A program made the translations under genes and the position numbers. A stretch of DNA of 64,000 bases from Blasia pusilla (taxonomy: Eukaryota > Marchantiophyta > Marchantiopsida > Blasiales): the NCBI GenBank assembly GCA_050084515.1, contig CM114272.1, forward strand, positions 25,172,001-25,236,000. Reading direction: 5' to 3'. Positions 44,744 through 55,111 of this stretch are shown in pieces (position 1 is the stretch's first letter; the number at the start of each line of letters is the position of its first letter). Below the pieces are notes generated by a model. It saw only the letters and a list, made by a program, of their open reading frames with translations, was not told where the DNA came from and did not search any database.

Positions 44744-44947
44744 GTTGGGCCAAAAGAACCGCTTTGACAGTTAAGCCAGCGTAGATTTCTCTCCTTTATG
44801 TCATGCCAAGGGTCCGTCGTGACACTCCGCTAACACTTTGGTTTGCATCCTGCTTTGCCCTACATAGATCCTACTCTGCTTGAACCTTAGTAAACCGTGC
44901 CTCAAACTTATGTTGGCCACCTTCTCACCCTGCTTCAACTTCCTCAA

Positions 44948-46392
44948 TTACTCCCCTGCGTGAGCATCCTTCATATATCCTTCACAAATCCTTCTTTCCA
45001 GGTCTGTTTCTTTAGGGAACATTGCTCTCCAGACCTGTATCGTCGATGGCATGTGTTCCTCCTTGTGACTCAACGCATCTGGAATCACATTATCTTTACT
45101 TGGCTTGTGAATCAACTCAACATCCATATGCGCCAAGGTATTATGCCATTGTAGTTGTTTTGGTGTCACTCGATCCTGGGTCTCAAAATACTTGAGTGAT
45201 ATATTATCGGTGAATACTCGAGTCCTGTGGAGCCCTAGATAATGCCGCCACTTCCTCAAGCAATGTACCACCGCGAACAACTCTTTCTCATGAGTGGGCC
45301 ATCTCCTTTCAGTATTGCTAAGCTTCTTGCTCTCGTATGCTACAGGTCTCCCTTCTTGCACCAACATTCCTGCAACCGCGAAATCACTAGCATCGATATG
45401 CACTTCGAACGGTTTGTCAAACTCTAGCAGCTTCAATACTGGTTCCTGCGATAGAATCTGCTTCACTCGGCTAAATGCCTCATTAACTTCCTGAGTCCAA
45501 GTCGTGTTGGCAAACTTTGCTGTCCAATCTGTGAGAGGTCTCACAATTCCCGAAAAGTTTTTCACATAAGTGCGATAGAACTGCACAGCACCTATGAACC
45601 TCCTCATCCTCTTTACAGTGGATGGGGGTTCCCACTCGACAATCGCTTTCACCTTCTCCATGTCTAGACTCACGCCATCTTCACTGACCACGTGACCCAA
45701 GAATTTGATCTTGCTCAAACCAAATTCGCTCTTCTCTACATTCGCATACAACTGATTTGCCCTTAGCTTAGACAAGACCGCTTTCACATGTCGAACGTGC
45801 TCCTCTAGTGACTTCGAAGTATGTCATCAATATAGATGATAACATAATCATCCATTTCCTTGTGAAAAATGGAGTTCATGAATGTGGTGAACGTCGGAGG
45901 CGCGTCACATAGACCGAAAGGCATCACTACAAACTCAAAGGACCCATATCTTGTCCTACATGCAATCTTCTCCACATCTACCTCGGCAATCCAGATCTGG
46001 TAATATCGTGACTTCAAGTCAATCCTACTGAAATATCTTGACCCTGCCAGCGTATCGATGAGATCATCTATCCTCAGAAGAGGATAATTGTGCCAAACCG
46101 TCACTTTATTCATCGCATGGAAATCAACACATAGCCTCATCTTTCCATCCTTCTTCTTCACAAAAAGAACTGGTGCTCCATAAGGTGACTTGCTAGTCCT
46201 AATGTAACCCTTTCCCAAGAGCTCACTTAACTGCCTTTTCAACTCAAGAAGTTCCTCCTTATTTAACCTATATGGTGCTTTTGCAGGCGGTTGGGAACCA
46301 GGTATGATCTCTATCTTATGATCGACGGCTCTATGTGGCGGCAATTCAGTCGGAAGCTCATTTGTCAAGACATCCTCAAACTCCTTGACCAC
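44948..46392 (-). pseudogene. Gypsy reverse transcriptase and RNase H
   Basis: 46392-45805 carries VLFVKKKDGKMRLCVDFHAM, PFGLCDAPPTFTTFMN and the catalytic YIDDIL. Right after YIDDIL a short deletion (about seven bases) shifts the frame. 45787-44948 continues with IKFLGHVVSEDGVSLD and RNase H (VHIDASDFAVAGMLVQEG; HEKELFAVVHCLRKWRHYL). More stops lie between 44948 and 44743, before the integrase. Confidence 0.85.
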
Positions 46393-46467
46393 TTCCTGGA
46401 GTGGTTCTGGGATTCCCCTTCAAGCAGTGTCCTGATCTCTGCGTATTCTGCTTGTAGCCTCCTCCAC

Positions 46468-47136
46468 TTATCTCATCAAGCAAAGAAATCCATCCTCCAA
46501 CTCGGTCATGCTCCTCCTTGTAATCGAGTTCACTAACTCCTTTTTTGCCAGAACCTCACGGACCAACCGTACCTGTAACCATTTGCCTTTTAGCAAGACG
46601 CTCAACCTCAAGGGTCTACGTCTTAACTCCACCTCATATGCGTCTAGGAATTTATTCCCCAAGACTCCGTCAATGCCATCCATTTCGCACACAGTGAAAT
46701 TCTCCTTCAACTCGAATACCTCGCATCCTACGGTCAAACCCAAGACCAATTCAGAAGTCCGATGAGACTTGCCTCTTGCAAATCCTACTCGAATGGGCTC
46801 ATCCGCCTTAGAGGTAGACAACCCCGGTTCCTTCACGATTCTGGGGCTTAGGAAGGAGTGCGAAGCACCTGTATCCACGAGCAACAACACATCGCGATCA
46901 GCAATCTTGGATCTTAGGTACACCAAATTGTGCGTCCTCTTGGTGACCTGAAGGGACGTCTCGAGATCACCCGCCAACAGATGCTTAGCAGCAAACGCAA
47001 TCATACTCCTATTACTAACCTTCGGTTTCAAACACACTTTCGCCAGGTGCCCCGGTTGGCCACAGTTGTAGCATATGACCTTGCCGTTCCTTGACTTCGA
47101 GTGTTGTCCTCCTCTCGGCTTCGCATGAAGTTCCAC
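46468..47136 (-). pseudogene. Gypsy nucleocapsid zinc knuckle and protease
   Basis: Minus strand: one CCHC knuckle (CYNCGQPGHLAKVC, about 47075), then the aspartic protease active site LLLVDTGASHSFLS (about 46890) and GIDGVLGNKFLDAYEVEL. The frame is continuous with gag except for a TGA at 47139-47137, and with reverse transcriptase except for two stops near 46467 and 46420. Confidence 0.85.
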
Positions 47137-48060
47137 TCATTTTGTTTTCGGGGCAGACAACCCTCCTGGATCGTGTAGGCCCCCACTCCATACTCTTTTG
47201 AACATCTCCTTATTTTTCGACTTCTTCGAAAAACCTTCTGGCTCACAGGGTTTCTGGGTTTGGACCTCATCATCCCCAATCCGCTCCGCTAGCTTCAGAA
47301 GATCCGCGCAGGTATCTGGCAACGTTGGCATTCGGTAAAGGGCCTTTTCAGCACTCGGCTTGAGTCCACTAATGAAGATAGCCTTCTTTGCGTGCTCATC
47401 CATCTTTGGAAGAGAAGTCAGTTTCGCACTAAACTCCCTCACATACGCGCTTAAGGAACCACTCTGCCACATCAGCACGCATTCCACCGTGTCGCGCAAC
47501 CCTTGGTACTCCGGAGTGAATCGATCCCCAATCAACACCTTAAACTCCTCCCAACTCAGAGGTGACTCGCCGGCCAGATATTCCTCTCATTGAGCTGTCC
47601 ACCATTGTTGCGCATGATCCTTCAGGAAAGTAACGGCTACCGTCACCTTGTCCGCTTTCACCCCTCTGCGCCTGGCATCTGATTCGGCCGTAAGGAAATC
47701 CTTCACTTTCCGCGAGCGCCTCACCCCGGTGAATGGCATGGGAAAGTTTGTCTCGCAGAGCTTTTTGCCCACACTCGGAGTTCGGGTGGCCTCTAACTCC
47801 GCAATCTGCTTGCTTTGCTGGGACATGTGCTCCACCAACAGCTTCAACAAGTCCAACGTCTGGCTTGACTCGGTAGGTTCCCCTGAGTTTGGGCCCAATG
47901 GTCCCGCGGAAGGATTCACCTCTGGAACGTCCTCACATCTGGCGTTCAGCTCTTCGGGAGTCTCCGTCTCCTCCATAGCTTCACGGTCCAGCATTGGTTC
48001 CTCTCTTGATTCACGTCGCTTGATTCGGCGCTTCTTGGGTTGTTCTCCCTCGATCGCCAT
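47137..48060 (-). pseudogene. Gypsy gag
   Basis: Begins MAIEGEQPKKRRIKRRE at 48060, with a Glu/Pro-rich N-terminus. The capsid region contains VTVAVTFLKDHAQQWWTAQ, FKVLIGDRFTPEYQGLRD and VREFSAKLTSLPKMDEHAKK. A TGA at about 47586 interrupts it in a CGA-compatible context. Confidence 0.8.
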
Positions 48061-48195
48061 TTTCAAGCCAACTCACTCAGATCTCCTCCTCGTTTCTTGC
48101 GTCCCTCCTCGAGCGTCTGAGTCTACCCGCTACCTTGAGTTTTCCCAAGCGTCCGGTTGATCCCACGACCCCAAGTTCTCGCTCACCAAGGATTA

Positions 48196-48207
48196 GCTCT
48201 GATACCA
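48196..48207 (-). other. Primer binding site for initiator tRNA-Met
   Basis: Minus strand TGGTATCAGAGC, two bases inside the 5' LTR edge at 48210; identical to the site at 529-540. Confidence 0.92.
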
Positions 48208-48209
48208 CT

Positions 48210-49219
48210 TGTCGCGCCCCTACTCTCCTTGAACGCCAATCTTTAGTGTTGCGGAAGCGTACGTTCAATAGGACACGATCTCATCGTCGATTTGCACCCA
48301 AACATGCACTCTCGTTAGTTGGGTTTGGGCCAACCAGCGTTTCCAACCCACCAAGTTCTCAACTCGGCGTCTCATCAAGCTCAACCTTCCTTAATTCCTA
48401 GTTTCCAAAACATGGCAAGTCCTTCAAGACTTGGAACAGACTTCCTGATTAGTCCAGGAACCTAAAACGGCACTTACGCGTCTAGTGATCCCAATTGTTC
48501 AACGGACCTCGTGTGAGTTCCAAACCGAGACCCAAGTAATTGAGTCGCGGGGTGAAATCCAAGAGGGATGTCTAAAATCGCCTCCGTAGACTTGGTTTAG
48601 GTTTTCCAACCCAACCCCAAACTCTCGATCCGTTCCATGCCCTTGAGCCGCCCCATGGCGCCCCAAAGTGGGGTTCGAGTTCCAAGCACTCTCGGAGACC
48701 TTCCCCCTTACTAGTACTTCTAGGGTTCTCCAATAACGCAACCCCCCCCTTTGGAAAAGGAGGGTCGGGCCCTTCATTGTGGCCCTCAACCCGACTCTAC
48801 TTACAATCGTTTCCGGGTTTTTTCTCAGCCGTTGCTTATGCGTTTGTAGAGATCTTTAGTGCGTTTGAATTGGCTTTCCATAAGCCTGCCAATGCACTCT
48901 TGTTTAATCCAAACGCATCTTGGCGCTAAAAGTTATGGTTATAAATACATTCGGAAACTCTCAAACGCTAGTGGCGTTCCAAATCCGGATTCCTTCCTTT
49001 GGCAACCCACTTTCTAGACTCGACTCCTTTCAAGTCTTATTCCGCGTTTGGTCCAGGTTTCTTGATCACGACCACAACATCTGAAACGTGAAGCCTCGCT
49101 TGCGTCTCATCTCTTGTCTCTTCTTCGAGACTACTCCAATGCGCAAACCATCTTAGCGTGAGCCCGGTAATGTTCCGATGTTCCGCTTTGGCACTCGTTT
49201 GGTCATGAGGGTCGCGACA
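48210..49219 (-). mobile_element. 5' LTR of the gypsy element
   Basis: 1010 bp, TGTCGCG...CGCGACA. Near-identical to 41856-42858. It contains a TATAAATA motif on the plus strand at about 48940, but the element is transcribed from the minus strand; no clear TATA was assigned there. Confidence 0.95.
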
Positions 49220-49313
49220 ACCTGAGTCTGAGTTTGGACAAGAAAGTAAGGAGCTAGCTATCCTCGCTATGTCTCTTAGCGAGGACAGCAGTATATAATG
49301 CATACTTGCATTT
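49220..49313 (+). pseudogene. Possible rest of exon 3 of the ParB-like gene
   Basis: To the right of the LTR a frame reading ESEFGQESKELAILAMSLSE and ending at TAA (about 49300) would follow smoothly from the exon 3 stub if one five-base target copy is discounted. Without discounting, another frame (DLSLSLDKK) ends at a good donor AAA|GTAAGG (49245/49246). Both are plausible and I cannot choose. The same stretch carries the hairpin assigned to the Helitron end. Confidence 0.3.
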
Positions 49314-52300
49314 TGTGTACTGAGCTGAAAAATGGCGATGAAGATATATGGCATGCCATACACATTGGAACAACATTATGGCAATAAATTGGTGGTAGTT
49401 GACAAAGGTCACCTAAAAGAATAACAAGCTTTGTAGAAAAAGGATTGTAAAAACCTCATAGCAATTATTTGGAGCAATCGAGGTCTGAGCATGGAAAAAT
49501 CATGACAACTATAACTTTAGCATCTCTAAGGCAACCATATTGGTCACTTGCAGTGTGCATGTTAAGTAGATCGCCCTTTACGGGGATTGCAAATGCAAGA
49601 ATGGACAGTTGTGGCCTAGTCATGCAACCTGATAGCAACAATGCCAGTGCTCGTTGTCAACATGGTGGGCACGGAATTGAGAGACCAGTACTTTTGCATG
49701 AAATGGATAAATAACGTTTTGCCACACCCAGGGGGGCCAATAAGCATCACTAAACCAGATGTAAGTGTTCTCATTGTTTCATAAAGGCTGAGTTGCTCAC
49801 TATTCAGTAGATGAAGTGGTAATGCAACGTCAAGAGGAGGCTCAATGGTATCAGGTGTGTTGCATGCCTGTTGTCGTAGACCAACTACTGATTCAAGCCG
49901 TATGTCAAACACAAGGTGTGGTCCAATAAGGTCCATTACTTTTGTGACAACTTCACTTGCATGAACCTCACTCCAACGATTGGAGGTAGCAGGGTTCCTG
50001 ATTTCCTCTACAATAGATGAAGGGTCCTAAAATATCTTGCGATGGATACATTCGTGCAGATATGTCCAATCAGGCAACTTCACAGATGCTACATTGCTCT
50101 CCGTCTTGAATGTAATATGATGGAGGAGGGTATTGTAGAAAAACTCATTGGATTGATGGAGCGGGTGGTACTCAGGAAACCGAACCAACCTATCTACCCT
50201 ATAGACAGAGTTGCCTATACAATCATGTCCTACAAAATGTTCCTGTGTTCTTGTGCCTACTATAAGTACCTCATAGGAAGTCCAGAATTGGAAGAACGTT
50301 AATTCAAAAAGGCACAAAGGCCAATGAGAATGTAGAGTCATGGGATGGATGCATAGGGTAGTCATATTTTTTTAAAGTGAAGTTCTTCTATGAGGAGGGC
50401 TTGAATCCATATACTAGACACCATGGGATCCATAAATGATGGGTATCCTTAGCGCAGTGAGAGCTTCCTTTGTTGATGAAACAGGACGATTCAATACAAG
50501 TCTAGATATAAGACATAGCCTAATCTCATCAAGGTCCTCAAGGCCCATACACATTGCACATTCTAGGTTTATATTCAAAGATCCTTGTGGCTCAGATTTC
50601 AATGCGTATTTCAGCAAATATAATGACCACTAAACATTAGTCACTCGTTGTAGGTTCATGTGTGCTCTCCAAAGTACCAGGATTTCAGGGTGATACGAGT
50701 TGATATTGCGGTGTTCCGGGCCAGGCCTATAATATATCCACTTCAAAGTATGTGGATCAACAACAAGATGTGTACAAAAGTTTGGGGCTGTAGGAAATCC
50801 CATACGACAGTATGATGGATATATGGTGGATGATCTTTTGTCCCCCTAATGGTGCACACGCTCTATTTACATGTATGTATCTGCTTGGTCGTAACAAACT
50901 AGTGCAGCCTCTGGAGCAGACTAAGTTGGGTGGCTGAGTCTATAGTAGGACTATCAACACAAGGAATATAGCAACCTATTTCTGAAGTGACGCGATTGAT
51001 ATCGTGGTCCCTCACCCACAGTAACATGTGGCACATGCTAAATCTCCCCTGCCCTTGGAATCCATAACGGACCAGGTAGTTGTGAACACGTCCCAAGATC
51101 ATGGCTCCCCCAAGGATATAATTTTGAAGGAATGTTTTGAGCCTTGTATGAAAGAATGTTGCACACTCAGCATAAGCATTCCTCTATGTGAGGGACGGAT
51201 TGAGCTTGCAAAGGATTGCCTATATATCATCAATCTTGCACCACCTAGAATATGACACCTCATCAAAAGTTAAAGTCAGAAACAAGTATGGCTTACCCCA
51301 CTTCTTGACCATTGCTTTAAGGTCCTTTAAGTGACGGCGATGCCAAGACTAATTTCCCGGTATATGCGCACCAACAACATACCTAGATAAGTGCACATAG
51401 AGGTCCTCATCAAGGAGATCACTGTGCTTTTTTTTGTCAGTTGGTCAAGTTCTCTATTCAGGATAAAAGAGCGACTAGAAAATGCTAAAGCAATAGATTG
51501 CCAAAGCTGGTGCATAATGAGGATATATGGTTGGTATAATGTGAATACACTAAAAAGTTGTTTGGTACGGCAGTGTAAGTAGTCGTTGAATGAAGAATGC
51601 CTTCTAAAGTACCCCCTTAAATATGGAAACAAGAAGGGGAAAATCCTTGTCTCAATTGTGAGTTTGCTATCAACAAAGATCACGTTTCTGTCACTCAGGA
51701 ACTATTTTCTACTTTGGGCATACTCATGAAGATAAACACTGTCATTGTGAAAGATATCATAGGACTTTCTATGCTTCACAAGGAGGGAGTATTGCACGTC
51801 TTGCAACACATTAAGCTTTGTACTATATGGATCTGCTGCCATGCTATGGGTTAGCTGCCCCTTTTCTTGCAAAGATTTTAAGATTGCTTCCACACTAGAA
51901 GATGGCAGAATTACAAGACCAAGCGTAGGACTAGGTAACTCAATTAGAGGTTTGTATTGTGCAAACAAGTCATTAACCCTCAGGTTTACTAGAAGAACTT
52001 TTCTCACTTGCCTATATAGAAAATCGGAGTCGGATAGCATAGGTTGGCTAATATTCCATGCAATGAGTGGGCAATCAAGTAGTGAGTTGACCTGAAAGAA
52101 TCCCGTAAGAAACTCGTTGTATTTAGTCTCAATGCCCAGGCAAGAGTCCACAAGGTACAGTAGCTGGAGGTACATCGGTTTGGCTGCAAACACATCACGC
52201 ATGTATTGTGGAGTCATGTAAACATTATGGCTTGTCTGAGGTGAATCACCCTTGCATTGGGAACACACGTAAAATTTTCCAGGAGAACGAACCACATATT

Positions 52301-52700
52301 GGGACATGTAACCATTGCAGAGAGCATAAGGTGGGTAGGAGTCTGTTTCTATAAGGGCCATCCTTACTTGACTAGTTCCGTAATTAACCGCACCACAATA
52401 CCCACAAAATTTCATGTTGCCTATAAAACCTGAGCATTGTTGTTGCCAAAGTCTGAGTATCGTTTCGATGTTGGGCCATACTTTGCTGACATGCTTTCTC
52501 TATATCTTACTCAGAAGGATCGGCCTCAGCCTTGCACATTCTCTACATGCCTTAAGCCTAGTCTGGTTTGCTAATCTAGGTCTTCGGATCCTTTGGGGTC
52601 TGGCGGCAATAACCATGTATTACAACAAGCACTCTTCAAGCATTGGGTTCAATATGGTTCCACGAGCAGAAAGTCACAGCTTTTTAATAGAAGCAAGTAA
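49254..52700 (-). mobile_element. Decayed Helitron (Rep-helicase)
   Basis: Minus-strand pieces in order: a helical N-terminus (about 52690-52430), a Cys-rich start (FCGYCGAVNYG; FYVCSQCKGDSP), long helical frames (52415-51702), a Helitron-like N-terminal block (RIFPFLFPYLRGYFRRHSSF, 51640), KKWGKPYLFLTLTFDEVSY (about 51270), the Rep segment YGFQGQGRFSMCHMLLWV (about 51060-51010), and a PIF1-type helicase with HLLNSEQLSLYETM and the Walker A GPPGCGKT (about 49730). TGIVAIRL follows and then the helicase is lost. Many stops separate the parts. The 3' end would be CTAG at 49257-49254 with a hairpin just inside. The usual HUH first histidine is replaced by Met in SMCHM. The 5' TC end was not found. 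Confidence 0.75.
49261..49285 (-). other. Helitron-type 3' terminal hairpin
   Basis: Perfect nine-base stem (TCCTCGCTA / TAGCGAGGA) with a seven-base loop. On the minus strand it is followed after three bases by CTAG, the layout of Helitron 3' ends. The base outside is C where T is usual. Confidence 0.55.
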
Positions 52701-54312
52701 TAAAAATGTACACATAATTACTTCATAAACAATAGATGGAAATGCCATTGCTTGGCAGGTACAAAAAGCAGGAGCACTGTACATACACAACGTCCATGCG
52801 GGAGGAGGCAGTAACACGAGTAAGTGTTCTAAACAGAGGTTGACAAGGCGGCCACTGTGTATCTAATGTTGTCTATACTACTTCCCTATATACATCATAA
52901 CCCAAGACAGAGAAGTAGGCTGCAGAACACATAAGTTAAGGAGGTTGATACATGGATAGGAGCAATGTTTGTTGTGTGAACAATGCCGATGTACAGTTCA
53001 CCTGAATGTAAGCGCGCCCCTGGATCAACTATTCATCATGAAGCTGAACACACAACTATGAAGAAGCTAAACTACAAACCTAATTTAGAATGCAAAAGGC
53101 TTGTGAAAATTTCATATTAAACACCTACTTAGAACTGAGCATAATCAACTAAAATAGCAACAATCTGTAATTATGTGCTAAAGATATTGGCAGGTAGTCA
53201 TCATTAATACAACCGAAAGCATCCCATAAATACATGACACTGCTAGAGGCAGATAAGTACCTCAACTTGGGAGAGTATACCGGAATATGTCGTGTTCAGC
53301 TACAAATAATCAACAAACTAGAGGAGCAAATGCATAGACAATAAATGAACTTGCATAACCAATTCAAAATTGCCTACTACCACGGACACTACAAGAGTGC
53401 CAGTCTAACTGAATACGAGAAATATTGTCCAATAGGTTAGGGTAATTGAACAAGGTGAAGGAGCTTGTCGCTGCATTCAACAGAAGCCTTTCATAGCAGC
53501 CAAGAAGGATGGTGTTGGAAGAAACTTAAGAAGCTATAGTAATACACCATTGGTCTCAGAAAATCCATGGGTTGGAGCACATAGGGAGACTTTCAATGTA
53601 GGTGGCTTAGGTTGGCCGAGTTTGTAAACACAAATTATGCAATATACACATTCGGATGGAGACAATTGAGTGAAAAGTACAAAATGTTTGTCACCTACAA
53701 CAAAAGGTATTAAATTAACCTTTTGCCCTCTGATATCAATGTACTGTAGTGCACAAATTATCACCTCAGACAGTGGGCCGGTTCAATGTCCTAAATATGA
53801 CAACCTACAACGATGCACATAGCTTAGCTCATTGATAGTAGCCCCCTCTATACCGGTTAAACAAACATTGCTATGCAGTGTAACTCGAATGGGCATCACA
53901 GTATGAAGCCCACCACAAAGCTGATTCAAAATGACACAAAATGCAAGATGGAGAGAAACATGCTGGTCATGGGCACCTTACTTTCAGTGACACGATACCC
54001 AACTATAAATACAAGTGTATGGCTTATATTATGAAGCTCACCTAGTGATTTCCTAGCAACACTACCGAGTGTGATATAGAATAGCTATTGTAGTCTAGCC
54101 CCATTACTTACAGAGATGTTGAGTATACCGCCAATTATAGAAGCTCAATTATAGGCTCAACTTGCCGATTCGATATTATTTGAACCAATCACCATGTATG
54201 AAAAGCCTGCAGGGAGATGTAGTACACTGTGCCAGTCTAACAATGTCTAGGAATCCATTGTATCCGCTTGGTTCGTGGTAGGAGATTTATAATGAAGTTT
54301 TAGTACATATGA

Positions 54313-54531
54313 ACACGTGGATTGTAGACTTCTCACAGTTTTCTGATTAGACACACCTTATCATAAGTGTAACATGATGAGCTAAAGTTAAGTTAAGCAT
54401 GAATATGCAGCCATTCTACTGGATAGTCAAGCTAGAGTGGTTAAGATTTGAACAAAGAAACCGCGAGCATGAAACTAAGAGGTTGGCATCTGTATTTTAC
54501 TAAACGGTCAATGGGGAGTACAATAGGACAA
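54313..54531 (+). repeat. Direct repeat, copy 1
   Basis: From ACACGTGGATTGTAGACTTC to GGGGAGTAC...AGGACAA. Pairs with 54892-55111 at roughly 90% identity by eye. Not recognised as part of a named element; could be LTR or subterminal copies of a small element of about 0.8 kb. Confidence 0.85.
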
Positions 54532-54696
54532 TTCCTACCCACTTCCAAATGGGATAGTTGCATCACAAATGAGTCAAATGAACATCCTGCTCTTTCAAGG
54601 ATTTGTACTCCTTGGGAATTTCTGAGAAGGAGAACGCCTTTGTGTCCTTCTCCACGATCTGTAGTTGGGCAGAGAACTACATATAGTCGCGCATGG

Positions 54697-54740
54697 CTTC
54701 ACATCACTCTACTATCCAAAAATAGTAGAGTGATGTGAAG
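54697..54740. repeat. Perfect hairpin, 19-bp arms
   Basis: CTTCACATCACTCTACTAT (54697-54715) and its exact complement (54722-54740) around a six-base loop, lying between the two copies of the direct repeat. Confidence 0.93.
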
Positions 54741-54891
54741 GTAAATAGTAACTGACTAATGTTCTTCACATTCAAACCCAAAAAGTTTTCGAACATACGC
54801 CTTACTACTTGAGCAAAGATCCCTCCCAATGTAGAAACTTGTTCCATTCTTGCTAATACACGAACGGTCTGCATTGCAACCACAACAGTTT

Positions 54892-55111
54892 ACACGTGGA
54901 TTGTAGACTTCTCAGAGTTTGCTGATTAGACATGCCTTATCATAAATGTAACATGATGAGCTAAAGTTAAATTGCGCATGAATGTGCACCCATTCTGCTG
55001 GATAGTCAAGCTAGAGTGGTTAAGATCTAAACAAAGAAACAGCGAGCATGAAACTAAGAGGTTGGCATATGTATTTTACTAAACGGTCAGTGGGGAGTAC
55101 ATCAGGACAAT
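54892..55111 (+). repeat. Direct repeat, copy 2
   Basis: Second copy of 54313-54531; differs at scattered positions, including TTAAGTTAAGC versus TTAAATTGCGC. Confidence 0.85.

Larger units (their letters stand above)
41856..49219 (-). mobile_element. Complete Ty3/gypsy chromovirus-type retrotransposon
   Basis: A 7.36-kb element on the minus strand with two LTRs, a primer binding site for initiator tRNA-Met, gag, protease, reverse transcriptase, RNase H, integrase, chromodomain and a polypurine tract, in the order of plant chromodomain gypsy elements. Bases flanking it are GCTTG (41851-41855) and ACCTG (49220-49224). They agree at three of five positions and both differences are transitions, so a decayed five-base target duplication is possible but not shown. 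It splits exon 3 of the ParB-like gene. The coding region has about eight stops and one frameshift, so this copy cannot move by itself. Confidence 0.92.

Noticed and set aside
41851-49224. Clear five-base target duplication of the gypsy element
   Set aside because: GCTTG and ACCTG agree at only three positions. Two transitions would explain it, but that is not proof.
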